A DNA stretch of 60,243 nucleotides from Pseudoxanthomonas sangjuensis (GTDB lineage Bacteria > Pseudomonadota > Gammaproteobacteria > Xanthomonadales > Xanthomonadaceae), in NCBI RefSeq assembly GCF_010211755.1, contig NZ_PDWR01000023.1:1-60243 (forward strand), in the 5' to 3' direction. Shown here piece by piece: positions 1 through 8,136 of this stretch (positions are counted from its first letter, which is position 1; each line of letters begins with the position of its first letter). The notes under the pieces were generated by a model. The model made no database searches. It was not told the DNA's origin and saw only the letters and a program-made list of their open reading frames with translations. Position numbers and translations under genes: made by a program.

Positions 1-34
1 GTTTAACAGGCGGCGGGGGTGGGGGGCTTGCCCC

Positions 35-120
35 GGTTGTTGGTTGCCGGTTCTTGGTTGCTGGTGTGGTGACGCAAGGCCGACCGTTTTCCTCCAACAA
101 CCAAGAACCGGCAACCAACG
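35..120. repeat. Heptad-repeat hairpin, GGTTSYT family (copy 1)
   Basis: The arm at 35-64 is a run of heptads of the form GGTTSYT and the arm at 94-120 is its reverse complement. Positions 39-60 and 98-119 form a perfect 22-bp inverted repeat around a 37-nt loop. It lies just downstream of the ribB stop on the minus strand and may help end transcription, but there is no U-tract. Bases 1-34 show nothing else recognisable. Related elements lie at 43583-43664 and 49630-49725. Confidence 0.8.
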
Positions 121-126
121 CCCCTC

Positions 127-1218
127 TCAGGGCTGGACGTACTCCACCACCTCCAGCCCATACCCCGCCAGCCCCACCTGCCGGCGCGGCGTGCCCAGCA
201 CGCGCAGCCTGCCCAGGCCGAGATCGGCGAGGATCTGCGCGCCGGCGCCGTTGCGCCGCCACTGGCCGACGTCCTTGGCATTGCGGACGACGGGTTCGGC
301 GCGCAGCCGCGCCAGCAGCGCCTCGCTGTCGCGCGGTTCGGACAGCACCACCATCACCCCCTGCCCTTCGGCATCGATCGCGCGCAGCGCGTCGGTCGCG
401 GCCACGCCGAAGTCGCCGCGCCGCCAGTGCAGCAGGTCGGCCAGCGGATTCTCGACCTGCACGCGGACCAGGGTCGGCGTCGCCGCGTCCGGTTGACCGC
501 GGACAAGGGCGAAATGCAGTTCGTGGGCGATGCGGTCGCGGTAGGTAACCAGCCGGAACGGGCCGAACTCGGTGTCGATGTCGCGTTCGTCGACGCGCTC
601 CACCGTGTGCTCGTTGTGCAGGCGATAGGCGATCAGGTCGGCGATCGAACCCATCTTCAGCCCGTGTTCGCGCGCGAACACTTCCAGCTGCGGCCGCCGC
701 GCCATCGTGCCGTCGGCGTTGAGCACCTCGACCAGCACGCCGGCCGGCTCGAAGCCGGCGAGCGTGGCGAGGTCGGACGCCGCTTCGGTGTGGCCGGCGC
801 GCGTGAGCACGCCGCCGGGCTGCGCGACCAGCGGGAAGATGTGGCCGGGCTGGCTGAGGTCGGACGGCTTCGCGTCGTGCTTCACCGCGGTACGGATGGT
901 GTGGGCGCGGTCGTAGGCGGAGATGCCGGTGGTCACGCCCTCGGCCGCCTCGATGCTGACGGTGAAGTTGGTCTGGAACTGCGCGGTGTTGTTCTGCACC
1001 ATCGGCGCGAGGCCGAGCTGGCCGGCGCGCTCGCGGTTGATCGACAGGCACACCAGGCCGCGCGCGTGGGTGACCATGAAGTTGATGTCGGACGGCTTGA
1101 CCAGTTCGGCGGCCATGATCAGGTCGCCCTCGTTCTCGCGGTCCTCGTCGTCGACGATCACGACCATGCGCCCGGCGCGGATCTCGTCGAGCAGTTCGGG
1201 GATGGCGGCGAAGCTCAT
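127..1218 (-). CDS. ribB: 3,4-dihydroxy-2-butanone-4-phosphate synthase with degenerate GTP cyclohydrolase II domain (RibBX type)
   Basis: 363 aa. The N-terminal half (about 1-200) makes the four-carbon unit of riboflavin from ribulose 5-phosphate; the acidic motif DDEDRENEGDL, HARGLVCLS and the GHTEAASDLA region are intact. The C-terminal half aligns with GTP cyclohydrolase II in outline, but I find no cysteines, so the zinc-binding Cys triad and the GDxxGSxRCDCG signature are missing. That half is probably not a cyclohydrolase, as in the RibBX hybrids of other gammaproteobacteria. The start overlaps the ribE stop by 4 bp (ATGA), so translation is likely coupled. Downstream would normally be ribH, outside the window. 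Confidence 0.93.
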   Translation of the reverse strand: MSFAAIPELLDEIRAGRMVVIVDDEDRENEGDLIMAAELVKPSDINFMVTHARGLVCLSINRERAGQLGLAPMVQNNTAQFQTNFTVSIEAAEGVTTGISAYDRAHTIRTAVKHDAKPSDLSQPGHIFPLVAQPGGVLTRAGHTEAASDLATLAGFEPAGVLVEVLNADGTMARRPQLEVFAREHGLKMGSIADLIAYRLHNEHTVERVDERDIDTEFGPFRLVTYRDRIAHELHFALVRGQPDAATPTLVRVQVENPLADLLHWRRGDFGVAATDALRAIDAEGQGVMVVLSEPRDSEALLARLRAEPVVRNAKDVGQWRRNGAGAQILADLGLGRLRVLGTPRRQVGLAGYGLEVVEYVQP

Positions 1219-1817
1219 GTGCCGCTCCTTTCGCCGAGCAGGCGTTCGACGTAGCGCGCGACCAGGTCGATCTCGAGGTTCACCGCTTCGCCGGCCTTCG
1301 TCTCGGCGAAGCGGGTGTGCGCCACCGTGTGCGGGATCAGCGCGACCTCGAAGCCTTCGCCATCGGCCTCGTTGACGGTCAGGCTGACGCCGTCGACGCA
1401 GACCGATCCCTTCTTCGCGACGTACTTCAGCAGTGCGGCCGGCGCGGCGAAGCGCCAGCGCTGCGCGCGCGCGTCCTCGGCGATGGAGACGACCTTGCCG
1501 ATGCCGTCGACGTGGCCGCTGACCAGGTGCCCGCCGAGGCGGTCGGTCGGCCGCATCGCGCGTTCTAGGTTCAGCGCCGCCCCGACCGGCAGCGCGCCCA
1601 GCGTGGTCAACGACAGGGTTTCGTTCGACGCGTCGGCCTTGAACGAGGCCGCGTCGAACTCGACCACGGTCAGGCACACGCCGTTGACCGCGATGCTTTC
1701 GCCGAGCCGCACGTCGGCGAACGGCAACGAACCGGTTTCGAAGGTGAAACGGACGTCGCCGCCGCGCGGCTCGTGCGCGGCCAGGCGGCCGACGCCCTCG
1801 ATGATGCCGGTGAACAT
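1215..1817 (-). CDS. ribE: Riboflavin synthase, alpha chain
   Basis: 200 aa, the usual length. It converts two 6,7-dimethyl-8-ribityllumazine molecules to riboflavin. Two lumazine-binding repeats are visible: MFTGIIEGVG and ESIAVNGVCLTV in the first half, then GHLVSGHVDGIG and SVCVDGVSLTVNE in the second. It lies directly downstream of an FMN riboswitch and a short leader ORF whose TGA overlaps this ATG (TGATG). Its own Shine-Dalgarno is poor (GGGGGTG), so initiation probably depends on ribosomes coming from the leader. It overlaps ribB by 4 bp. Confidence 0.95.
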   Translation of the reverse strand: MFTGIIEGVGRLAAHEPRGGDVRFTFETGSLPFADVRLGESIAVNGVCLTVVEFDAASFKADASNETLSLTTLGALPVGAALNLERAMRPTDRLGGHLVSGHVDGIGKVVSIAEDARAQRWRFAAPAALLKYVAKKGSVCVDGVSLTVNEADGEGFEVALIPHTVAHTRFAETKAGEAVNLEIDLVARYVERLLGERSGT

Positions 1818-1876
1818 CAGCGCACCCCCGGCTGGAACGGGCGCGACGGGACGGCGATGGGCATGGGCATGGGCAT
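1817..1876 (-). CDS. 19-codon leader ORF between the FMN riboswitch and ribE
   Basis: Small ORF encoding MPMPMPIAVPSRPFQPGVR. It has a good Shine-Dalgarno (GGAG, 8 nt before the ATG), unlike ribE. Its TGA overlaps the ribE ATG as TGATG, the classic arrangement for translational coupling. The Shine-Dalgarno lies in a 7-bp hairpin (1881-1909) downstream of the aptamer. Inferred role: the riboswitch controls translation of this leader, and ribE follows by re-initiation. The Met-Pro repeats come from a 6-bp DNA repeat. No homologue is known to me; the peptide itself may have no function. Confidence 0.5.
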   Translation of the reverse strand: MPMPMPIAVPSRPFQPGVR

Positions 1877-1880
1877 GGAA

Positions 1881-1909
1881 CGTTCTCCGCGTGTACGAAT
1901 GCGAGAACG
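1881..1909 (-). promoter_or_regulatory. Shine-Dalgarno-sequestering hairpin (riboswitch expression platform)
   Basis: CGTTCTC at 1881-1887 and GAGAACG at 1903-1909 form a perfect 7-bp stem with a 15-nt loop. On the minus-strand RNA the 3' arm plus the next base contains the GGAG of the leader ORF, so folding would hide the ribosome site. This fits a translational FMN switch in which the bound state allows this hairpin. The matching anti-sequestor was not worked out. Confidence 0.55.
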
Positions 1910-1966
1910 CCCCCAGGGCGGGGAAACGCGCCACGCTCCGCCGATGCGGGGCCGAAGCGCGATGCC

Positions 1967-2104
1967 GTCTTCTTTCATCCGGACTGTGACCGTCGGCCCC
2001 GGCATTCGACCGGGTCTGCTGACCCTCCGGCATCGCCGGAGGCGCTCGCGGGCTCGCCCCGAAGGGCCTACCGCCGGTGGGGAATTGCGCCCCGCCCTGA
2101 AGAC
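1967..2104 (-). ncRNA. FMN riboswitch (RFN element)
   Basis: The minus strand carries the conserved RFN blocks in order: CTTCAGGGCGGGG, AATTCCCCACCGGCGGTA, AGCCCGCGAGCG, GGTCAGCAGACCCGGT, GGGGCCGACGGTCACAGTC and GGATGAAAGAAG. It binds FMN and represses riboflavin genes. The regulated unit is ribE-ribB (probably continuing to ribH). ribD lies upstream of the element, beyond two unrelated genes, and so is not under this copy. The remaining 2105-2197 shows no gene. Confidence 0.96.
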
Positions 2105-2197
2105 GTCGTTGGTTCGCCGGCGAACCGGCGGGCGGCATTCTACCGCGGCGGCGGCGCTGCCCCCAGTCCGCCGGCGAACGCAGCGTTGCGCCCGGAT

Positions 2198-3190
2198 CTA
2201 TCGGCGCCCGTAGTAGCCGGCCAGCACCTGGTCCATCACCCGGCTGGTCCGCGCGGCCGATTCCGGCGTCGAGGGGCAGGCGCCGCGGCCGTTCAGTTCG
2301 GCGACGATGGTCTCGATCAGCGGCTGCTGGATGTGCAACGGGTTGGCGATCCGGTATTCGCGCACGCCCTCGGCGTCCTCGACCACGATCGGGCCATCGC
2401 CGAAGGTGGCGAATGCGATCCGGCCGCGGTCGCCGACGATCTCGACGCCGTCGCGCTCGCGGAAGCTGCCGAAATTCCACGCGCCCGTGCCCTGCACGCC
2501 GTTGCCGAAGGCGAACGACATCGATACCGTGTCCTCGGCCGGATAGGCGCGCAGCTGGTTGCCGGCGTGGCCGGACACGGAAACGATCGGGCCCAGCAGG
2601 TAGTCGAGCATGTCCAGCGTGTGGCAGCCCACGTCGACGAACAGGCCGCCGCCGGAAACCTCCGGGCGCACGTGCCACGGCAGATCGTCCGGATTCCGGT
2701 AACGCGGTTCGAACGGATCGTGGAAGACCACGCTGGCCAGCCGCGGCGCGCCGATCGCGCCCTGCTCCAGCAGTTCGCGGATCTTCAGGAAACGCGGCAG
2801 CGCGCGCCGGTAGTAGGCGACGAACATCGGCACGCCGGACCCGCGGCTGGCGCGGATCATTTCCTCGCACTCGGCGAAGGACAGCGCCATCGGCTTCTCG
2901 ACGTACACCGGCTTGCCCGCGGCGATCGCCATCAGCGCGTACGGCTTGTGCGTGGACGGCGGCGTGGCGACGTAGACCGCGTCCACGTCCGGATCGTCGA
3001 CCAGCGCCTGCGCGTCGGCGTACCACTTCGGCACGCCGTGGCGGCGCGCGTAATCCTCGGCCGCCGCCGCGTCGCGGCGCATCACCGCGACCAGCGCCGA
3101 GCCCGGCGCCTTCTGCAGCGCCGGGCCGCTCTTGACCTCGGTGACCTTGCCGCAACCGATGATGCCCCAGCGTATCGTCTTCTCGCTCAT
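2198..3190 (-). CDS. Gfo/Idh/MocA-family NAD(P)-dependent oxidoreductase
   Basis: 330 aa. The N-terminal Rossmann fold starts with WGIIGCGKVTE, followed by YVATPPSTHKPYALMAIAAG and the family signature VEKPMALS (catalytic-site lysine in EKP). The C-terminal substrate domain includes the GGGLFVDVGCHTLDMLDYLLG block with the usual Asp and His. The family oxidises or reduces sugar, inositol or related polyol substrates; the substrate here cannot be read. It is translationally coupled to the upstream dioxygenase-like gene (4-bp ATGA overlap), so the two probably act on one compound. Cytosolic; no signal peptide. Confidence 0.88.
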   Translation of the reverse strand: MSEKTIRWGIIGCGKVTEVKSGPALQKAPGSALVAVMRRDAAAAEDYARRHGVPKWYADAQALVDDPDVDAVYVATPPSTHKPYALMAIAAGKPVYVEKPMALSFAECEEMIRASRGSGVPMFVAYYRRALPRFLKIRELLEQGAIGAPRLASVVFHDPFEPRYRNPDDLPWHVRPEVSGGGLFVDVGCHTLDMLDYLLGPIVSVSGHAGNQLRAYPAEDTVSMSFAFGNGVQGTGAWNFGSFRERDGVEIVGDRGRIAFATFGDGPIVVEDAEGVREYRIANPLHIQQPLIETIVAELNGRGACPSTPESAARTSRVMDQVLAGYYGRR

Positions 3191-4026
3191 CGGGTCGCGA
3201 ATTCCTTGCGCAGGAAGGCCTGGTGCAGCGCGTGGTATTCGTCGACCCGCGGGTAGCGCGCGCGCTCGGCGACATGCGCCTGCAGCGCCGCGCGCACCGG
3301 CGCATCGAGGCCGGCGAGGTATTCCGGCGTGTATTCGTTGTGGTCGAGCACGCCGAAATGCAGGGTCGGTTCGGCGCGGTCGGAGTGGAAGCCCAGGTGC
3401 ACGGTGACGCGCCGCTTCGCCAGCGTCCCGCCGTAGCCGCGATGGATCGCGTAGTTGTTGTAGAACACCGCGTGCCCTGGCGGCACCACGATCTGCCTGC
3501 CTCCGCTCAACTCGCGGTCGACCGGCGCCATCTTGTCGGTCGGGCCGAACAGCGCGCGCTCCTCGGCGTTCATCTGCCGGCGATGGCTGCCCGGCACGAT
3601 CCACAGGCAGCCGTCGTCGGTCAGCGGGATGTTCACCTGCACGTAGTTGTAGTCGTAGCCTTCGCTGAACCAGTCCGGGTCGATCCGCTCGTCCGGCACC
3701 TGCAGCACGTCGCGGTGCCATTTCTGCCGGTATTCGACCCCGGCCTCGCCGTAGAACACCGAGGCGCCGTCGATGATGATGTTGCCGTCGCCGAGCAGGT
3801 CGCGGCAGATCGCGTGGATGCCCTCGTTGCAGATGATTTCCTGCAGCCTGCGCACGTCCCTGCCCGGCTGCAGGAACTGCAGGTTCATCATCTTCGCGCG
3901 TTCGCCGCGGCCGCGCCGCGCCTCGACGATCGCGTCGATGTAGCGCGCCACCTGCGCATCGTCCAGCACCCGGCGGATGACGTAGCCCTGCTCGCGGAAC
4001 TGCTTCGATTCACCTGCGTCCAGCAT
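3187..4026 (-). CDS. Phytanoyl-CoA dioxygenase (PhyH) family Fe(II)/2-oxoglutarate oxygenase
   Basis: 279 aa. The double-stranded beta-helix iron site is visible: His104 and Asp106 in KWHRDVL, distal His195 in NNYAIHRGYG, and an Arg about ten residues on (LAKRRVTVHLGF) for 2-oxoglutarate. PGSHRR is also typical of the family. It probably hydroxylates a small molecule; the true substrate is unknown, and bacterial PhyH proteins rarely use phytanoyl-CoA. It forms a two-gene unit with the Gfo/Idh gene, placed between ribD and the riboswitch-controlled ribE, where I would not expect catabolic genes. Confidence 0.85.
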   Translation of the reverse strand: MLDAGESKQFREQGYVIRRVLDDAQVARYIDAIVEARRGRGERAKMMNLQFLQPGRDVRRLQEIICNEGIHAICRDLLGDGNIIIDGASVFYGEAGVEYRQKWHRDVLQVPDERIDPDWFSEGYDYNYVQVNIPLTDDGCLWIVPGSHRRQMNAEERALFGPTDKMAPVDRELSGGRQIVVPPGHAVFYNNYAIHRGYGGTLAKRRVTVHLGFHSDRAEPTLHFGVLDHNEYTPEYLAGLDAPVRAALQAHVAERARYPRVDEYHALHQAFLRKEFATR

Positions 4027-4098
4027 CTCGGGTTCCTCTGGCGCGACACGCCCGGATGCGTGCCGACGGATGGGGAAACCGCCCGCGCAAGGCCAAAG

Positions 4099-5196
4099 TC
4101 AGGCCAATTCCCGCGAGCGCAACAGCAGGCGCGTATCCTCGCCGATGACGCGCGATTCCACCACCTCCAGGTGCAGGCGCTGCGCCATCTGGTCGATGCC
4201 CAGCCCGGCGAACAGCGGCCGCGCCTTGTCGCCCAGCAGCACCGGCGCGACGTACAACAGCACTTCGTCGGCCAGGCCGGCGGCGAGGAAGGCCCCGGCC
4301 AGCGTGGCGCCGGTTTCGACCAGCACCTCGTTGACCTGGCGCTCGGCCAGCAGCTTCAGCACCGCGTGCAGGTCGAAGACGCCGCGCGCGACCGGCACGG
4401 CCTGGTGTTGCGCGGCGAAATCGCGCGGCAGCCTGGCATCGGGTGCGTGCAGGTACAGCGTCGGCGCGTCGCCTTCGCGCACGCGGCCGCGGGCCACCGT
4501 CGCCAGCCCGGGGTCGAGCACCACGCGCAACGGCGCGACGAAGGCGGTATCGTCCTCCAGGCGCACGGTCAGCGACGGGTCGTCGACCAGTACGGTGTTG
4601 GCGCCGGTCAGGATCGCGCCGCTGCGCGCGCGCCAAAGGTGCACGTCGCGACGCGAAGCCTCGCCGGTGATCCACTTCGAATCGCCGTTGGCCATCGCGG
4701 TGCGGCCGTCGAGGCTGGTGCCGAGCTTGACCCGCACCCACGGCCGGCCGCGCTCGACGCATGAAATGAAGCCGCAGTTGAGCTGCCGTGCCTGCGCTTC
4801 GAGCAGGCCGGACCGGACCTCGATGCCCGCCGCGCGCAGCCTGTCGAAGCCTGCACCGTCGACCCGCGGGAACGGATCGCGCATCGCCGCGATCACCTTG
4901 CCGACGCCGGCGGCAACCAGCGCATCGGCGCACGGCCCGGTGCGGCCGGTGTGCGCGCAGGGCTCGAGCGTGACGTAAACGGTCGCGCCCTTCGCGCGCT
5001 CGCCGGCGGCCTGCAGGGCGAGGATTTCCGCGTGCGGTTCGCCGGCGCGCCGGTGCCAGCCCTCGCCGACGATCTCGTCGCCGTGGGCGATAACGCAACC
5101 GACCATCGGGTTCGGCTTGGTCGTGAACGCACCGCGCTCGGCCAGGCGCAGCGCGCGGGTCATCAACTGGTGGTCGGTGGAGGTGAAGTCGGTCAT
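4099..5196 (-). CDS. ribD: Bifunctional diaminohydroxyphosphoribosylaminopyrimidine deaminase / 5-amino-6-(5-phosphoribosylamino)uracil reductase
   Basis: 365 aa, normal length. The N-terminal cytidine-deaminase-like zinc site has His55-Ala-Glu57 and Cys80/Cys89 (LEPCAHTGRTGPCADAL). The C-terminal reductase domain starts near VRVKLGTSLDGRTA and ends with a VEGG-like segment changed to VETGATLAG. It carries out the second and third steps from GTP to riboflavin. Upstream is nrdR, the common ribD neighbour. A 200-bp repeat-filled gap separates them. The 72 bp to the next gene carries no obvious terminator. Confidence 0.96.
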   Translation of the reverse strand: MTDFTSTDHQLMTRALRLAERGAFTTKPNPMVGCVIAHGDEIVGEGWHRRAGEPHAEILALQAAGERAKGATVYVTLEPCAHTGRTGPCADALVAAGVGKVIAAMRDPFPRVDGAGFDRLRAAGIEVRSGLLEAQARQLNCGFISCVERGRPWVRVKLGTSLDGRTAMANGDSKWITGEASRRDVHLWRARSGAILTGANTVLVDDPSLTVRLEDDTAFVAPLRVVLDPGLATVARGRVREGDAPTLYLHAPDARLPRDFAAQHQAVPVARGVFDLHAVLKLLAERQVNEVLVETGATLAGAFLAAGLADEVLLYVAPVLLGDKARPLFAGLGIDQMAQRLHLEVVESRVIGEDTRLLLRSRELA

Positions 5197-5207
5197 GGGG
5201 CGATTCT

Positions 5208-5397
5208 AATGCCCCTCTCCCCTCGGGAGAGGGGTTGGGGTGAGGGTTCGGCGAAGTGACACAACCCGGAAGATCCGGAAACCCCACAACAAGCGCAAAG
5301 CAATGCCTGTTGTTTTTTACCGACATTCGAGCATCGCTGGCTTCGCCGAACCCTCATCCGGCGCTACGCGCCACCTTCTCCCGACGGGAGAAGGGAA
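5208..5397. repeat. Composite intergenic repeat with CTCTCCC-type hairpins
   Basis: At 5213-5234 is a CCCCTCTCCC / GGGAGAGGGG hairpin. A 15-bp perfect inverted repeat (5242-5256 and 5341-5355) encloses 84 nt, and a second hairpin, CCTTCTCCCGACGGGAGAAGG, ends at about 5395. The module at 5351-5395 matches 9929-9972 almost base for base. Known in outline as a dispersed intergenic repeat of many proteobacteria. It separates nrdR from ribD. Confidence 0.75.
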
Positions 5398-5401
5398 AAC
5401 G

Positions 5402-5938
5402 TCAGCGCTTGCGGCTCTTGTCGACGTTCTTGTCGAAGGGCACCACGTCCGCGCCGAGCAGCTGCAACTGGCCGCTGGCGGCAGGCAGGTCGCGCTCGAG
5501 CTTCTCGATTTCCTCGCGGAAATCGGCGACGTCCTCGAAGCTGCGGTAGACGGAGGCGAAGCGCACGTAGCCGACGTGGTCGAGCTTGCGCATCTCGTTC
5601 ATGACGAAGTCGCCGATCCGGCGCGACGGCAGTTCGCGTTCGCCGCTCATCCGCACCTGGTGCACGACCGAGCGGATCGCGGTTTCCAGCTGTTCCTCCG
5701 ACACCGGACGCTTGTGCAGCGCGCGCTCCATGCTCAGGCGCAGCTTGCGCGCGTCGAAGGCCTCGCGGCGGCCGTCGCCCTTGATGATCGCCGGCAGCTT
5801 CAGTTCGATGGTTTCCAGCGTGCTGAAGCGCTCGCCGCAAGCCTCGCACTCGCGGCGGCGACGGATCGTCGCACCGTCTTCCGACGCGCGCGAGTCGATG
5901 ACCTTGGTGTCTACGTGCTGGCAGAAGGGGCAGTGCAT
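5402..5938 (-). CDS. nrdR: Transcriptional repressor NrdR
   Basis: 178 aa. N-terminal zinc ribbon with Cys3, Cys6, Cys31 and Cys34 (MHCPFC and ECEACGERF), followed by an ATP-cone domain beginning about residue 48 ([18 protein letters not shown]). It binds NrdR boxes and represses ribonucleotide reductase genes when dATP/ATP is bound. The start at MHCPFC is chosen because the zinc ribbon normally begins at residue 1; an in-frame ATG 15 codons upstream would add an unrelated tail encoded by the intergenic repeat. It lies between glyA and ribD, a typical gammaproteobacterial order. Confidence 0.96.
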   Translation of the reverse strand: MHCPFCQHVDTKVIDSRASEDGATIRRRRECEACGERFSTLETIELKLPAIIKGDGRREAFDARKLRLSMERALHKRPVSEEQLETAIRSVVHQVRMSGERELPSRRIGDFVMNEMRKLDHVGYVRFASVYRSFEDVADFREEIEKLERDLPAASGQLQLLGADVVPFDKNVDKSRKR

Positions 5939-5943
5939 GCGAT

Positions 5944-6037
5944 CAGGAACGAGTGTAGGGGAACGAGGAACGGGTGGAAACACGCGCTCCAGCCATTGAA
6001 TTCACTCGCTTCTCGTTCCTCCCATTCGCTTTTCGTC
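5944..6037. repeat. Heptad-repeat hairpin, purine-rich family (copy 1)
   Basis: Fills the nrdR-glyA gap. The left arm (5945-5980) has units such as GGAACGA and GGAACGG. The right arm (6003-6037) reads, in reverse complement, as AGGAACG, AGAAGCG and AGTG units. The arms share AGGAACGAG exactly but otherwise differ in unit order. Same family as 44096-44198 and 47051-47118. Confidence 0.65.
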
Positions 6038-6039
6038 GT

Positions 6040-7293
<1,254 letters not shown>

Positions 7294-7394
7294 CGGGTCT
7301 CCGGAGGGGGTGGCAAACGGGTCCTTCATTGTAGCGCCCCCCGTCCGGCGCCTGCTGGCGGGCCCCGGGCGCGGCGGCCACGGACGCCCGCCGC

Positions 7395-7422
7395 AAAAAA
7401 AGCGCGCCCGAAGGCGCGCTTT
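7395..7422 (-). terminator. Rho-independent terminator of the RcnB-like gene
   Basis: A 7-bp GC stem (GCGCGCC / GGCGCGC) with a CGAA loop, extended by A-U pairs, is followed on the minus strand by a run of seven T. It lies 28 bp after the stop at 7450 and before glyA. Confidence 0.88.
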
Positions 7423-7449
7423 CCCGGATCCCCCGTCCTACCGGCGGGA

Positions 7450-7923
7450 TCAGTGGTTCAGGATGACGTCGGCGATGATGCCGGTGGCGAGGGCGACCAG
7501 CAGGAAGTCGCCGGCGTCGCTGCGGCGCCAGTAGTAGCCGTGCGGCGGGCGGCGCAGGCCGTAGTAGCCCCAGTCGTTGACCACGTAGGTCGGCGCGTAA
7601 CCCGGGCCGTAGTAGTAGCCGCCACGGGCCCAGTACGGGGCCGGGCGGTGCACGACGACGGTGCGCGGCGCGTAATAGGCCGGGCGCGGCCGCACGTAGA
7701 CCGGCCGGTACACGACGCGGTCGCCGCGGTAGTGGTCGTGGCGATAGTCGTGGCGATAGTCGCGGCGATAGTCGCGGTCGCCGCGGTGATCGCGCTGATG
7801 GCTCCAGCCGCCGCGGTCGTGGCCACGGCCATGCCCGCGGCCATGGTCGCCGGCGAACGCCGGGGCGGACGCCATGCCGAGCAGCAGGACGGAAGAAACG
7901 ACGGTCTTCAGCAAGTTCTTCAT
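7450..7923 (-). CDS. RcnB-family periplasmic protein, His/Arg/Tyr-rich
   Basis: 157 aa. Signal peptide about 1-24 (ends PAFAG). Residues about 25-65 are low-complexity Asp-His-Arg-Tyr-rich repeats encoded by a 12-bp DNA repeat at about 7736-7790. The C-terminal domain ([15 protein letters not shown], then a hydrophobic [12 protein letters not shown] tail) matches the RcnB family. E. coli RcnB is a periplasmic protein linked to nickel/cobalt efflux; here a metal role is only suggested by the His-rich stretch. A single gene with its own terminator, divergent from ettA. Confidence 0.8.
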   Translation of the reverse strand: MKNLLKTVVSSVLLLGMASAPAFAGDHGRGHGRGHDRGGWSHQRDHRGDRDYRRDYRHDYRHDHYRGDRVVYRPVYVRPRPAYYAPRTVVVHRPAPYWARGGYYYGPGYAPTYVVNDWGYYGLRRPPHGYYWRRSDAGDFLLVALATGIIADVILNH

Positions 7924-8055
7924 GGCGGCTTCCCCGCGTGTCTGGAACATGGGGCGAACTATCCACCCGCCGGTCTGAACGGATGGCTGCTGGAACCGGT
8001 TCCGCCAACGATTGTTTAATAACCGGTAAGGGGCCAGCAGCCCGGCCCCAACGGG

Positions 8056-8061
8056 TATAAT
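8056..8061 (+). promoter_or_regulatory. Candidate -10 box upstream of ettA
   Basis: A perfect TATAAT lies 75 bp before the ettA start. No convincing -35 box lies 16-18 bp upstream, so this is a partial match. Confidence 0.4.
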
Positions 8062-8136
8062 TCCCGTATCCCCAAACCCGTCACAGTCCGTGCCTTCCGG
8101 CGCGGGCACGGCCGCGCTTACGGAGCCCGCACCGCA

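Noticed and set aside
35-120. Possible CRISPR array from the regular 7-mer repeats
   Set aside because: Units are 7 bp with no spacers and the arms form an inverted repeat; no cas genes are present.
5290-5316. Terminator-like stem with a T-run on the plus strand
   Set aside because: No plus-strand gene ends here; the stem is short and lies within the repeat.
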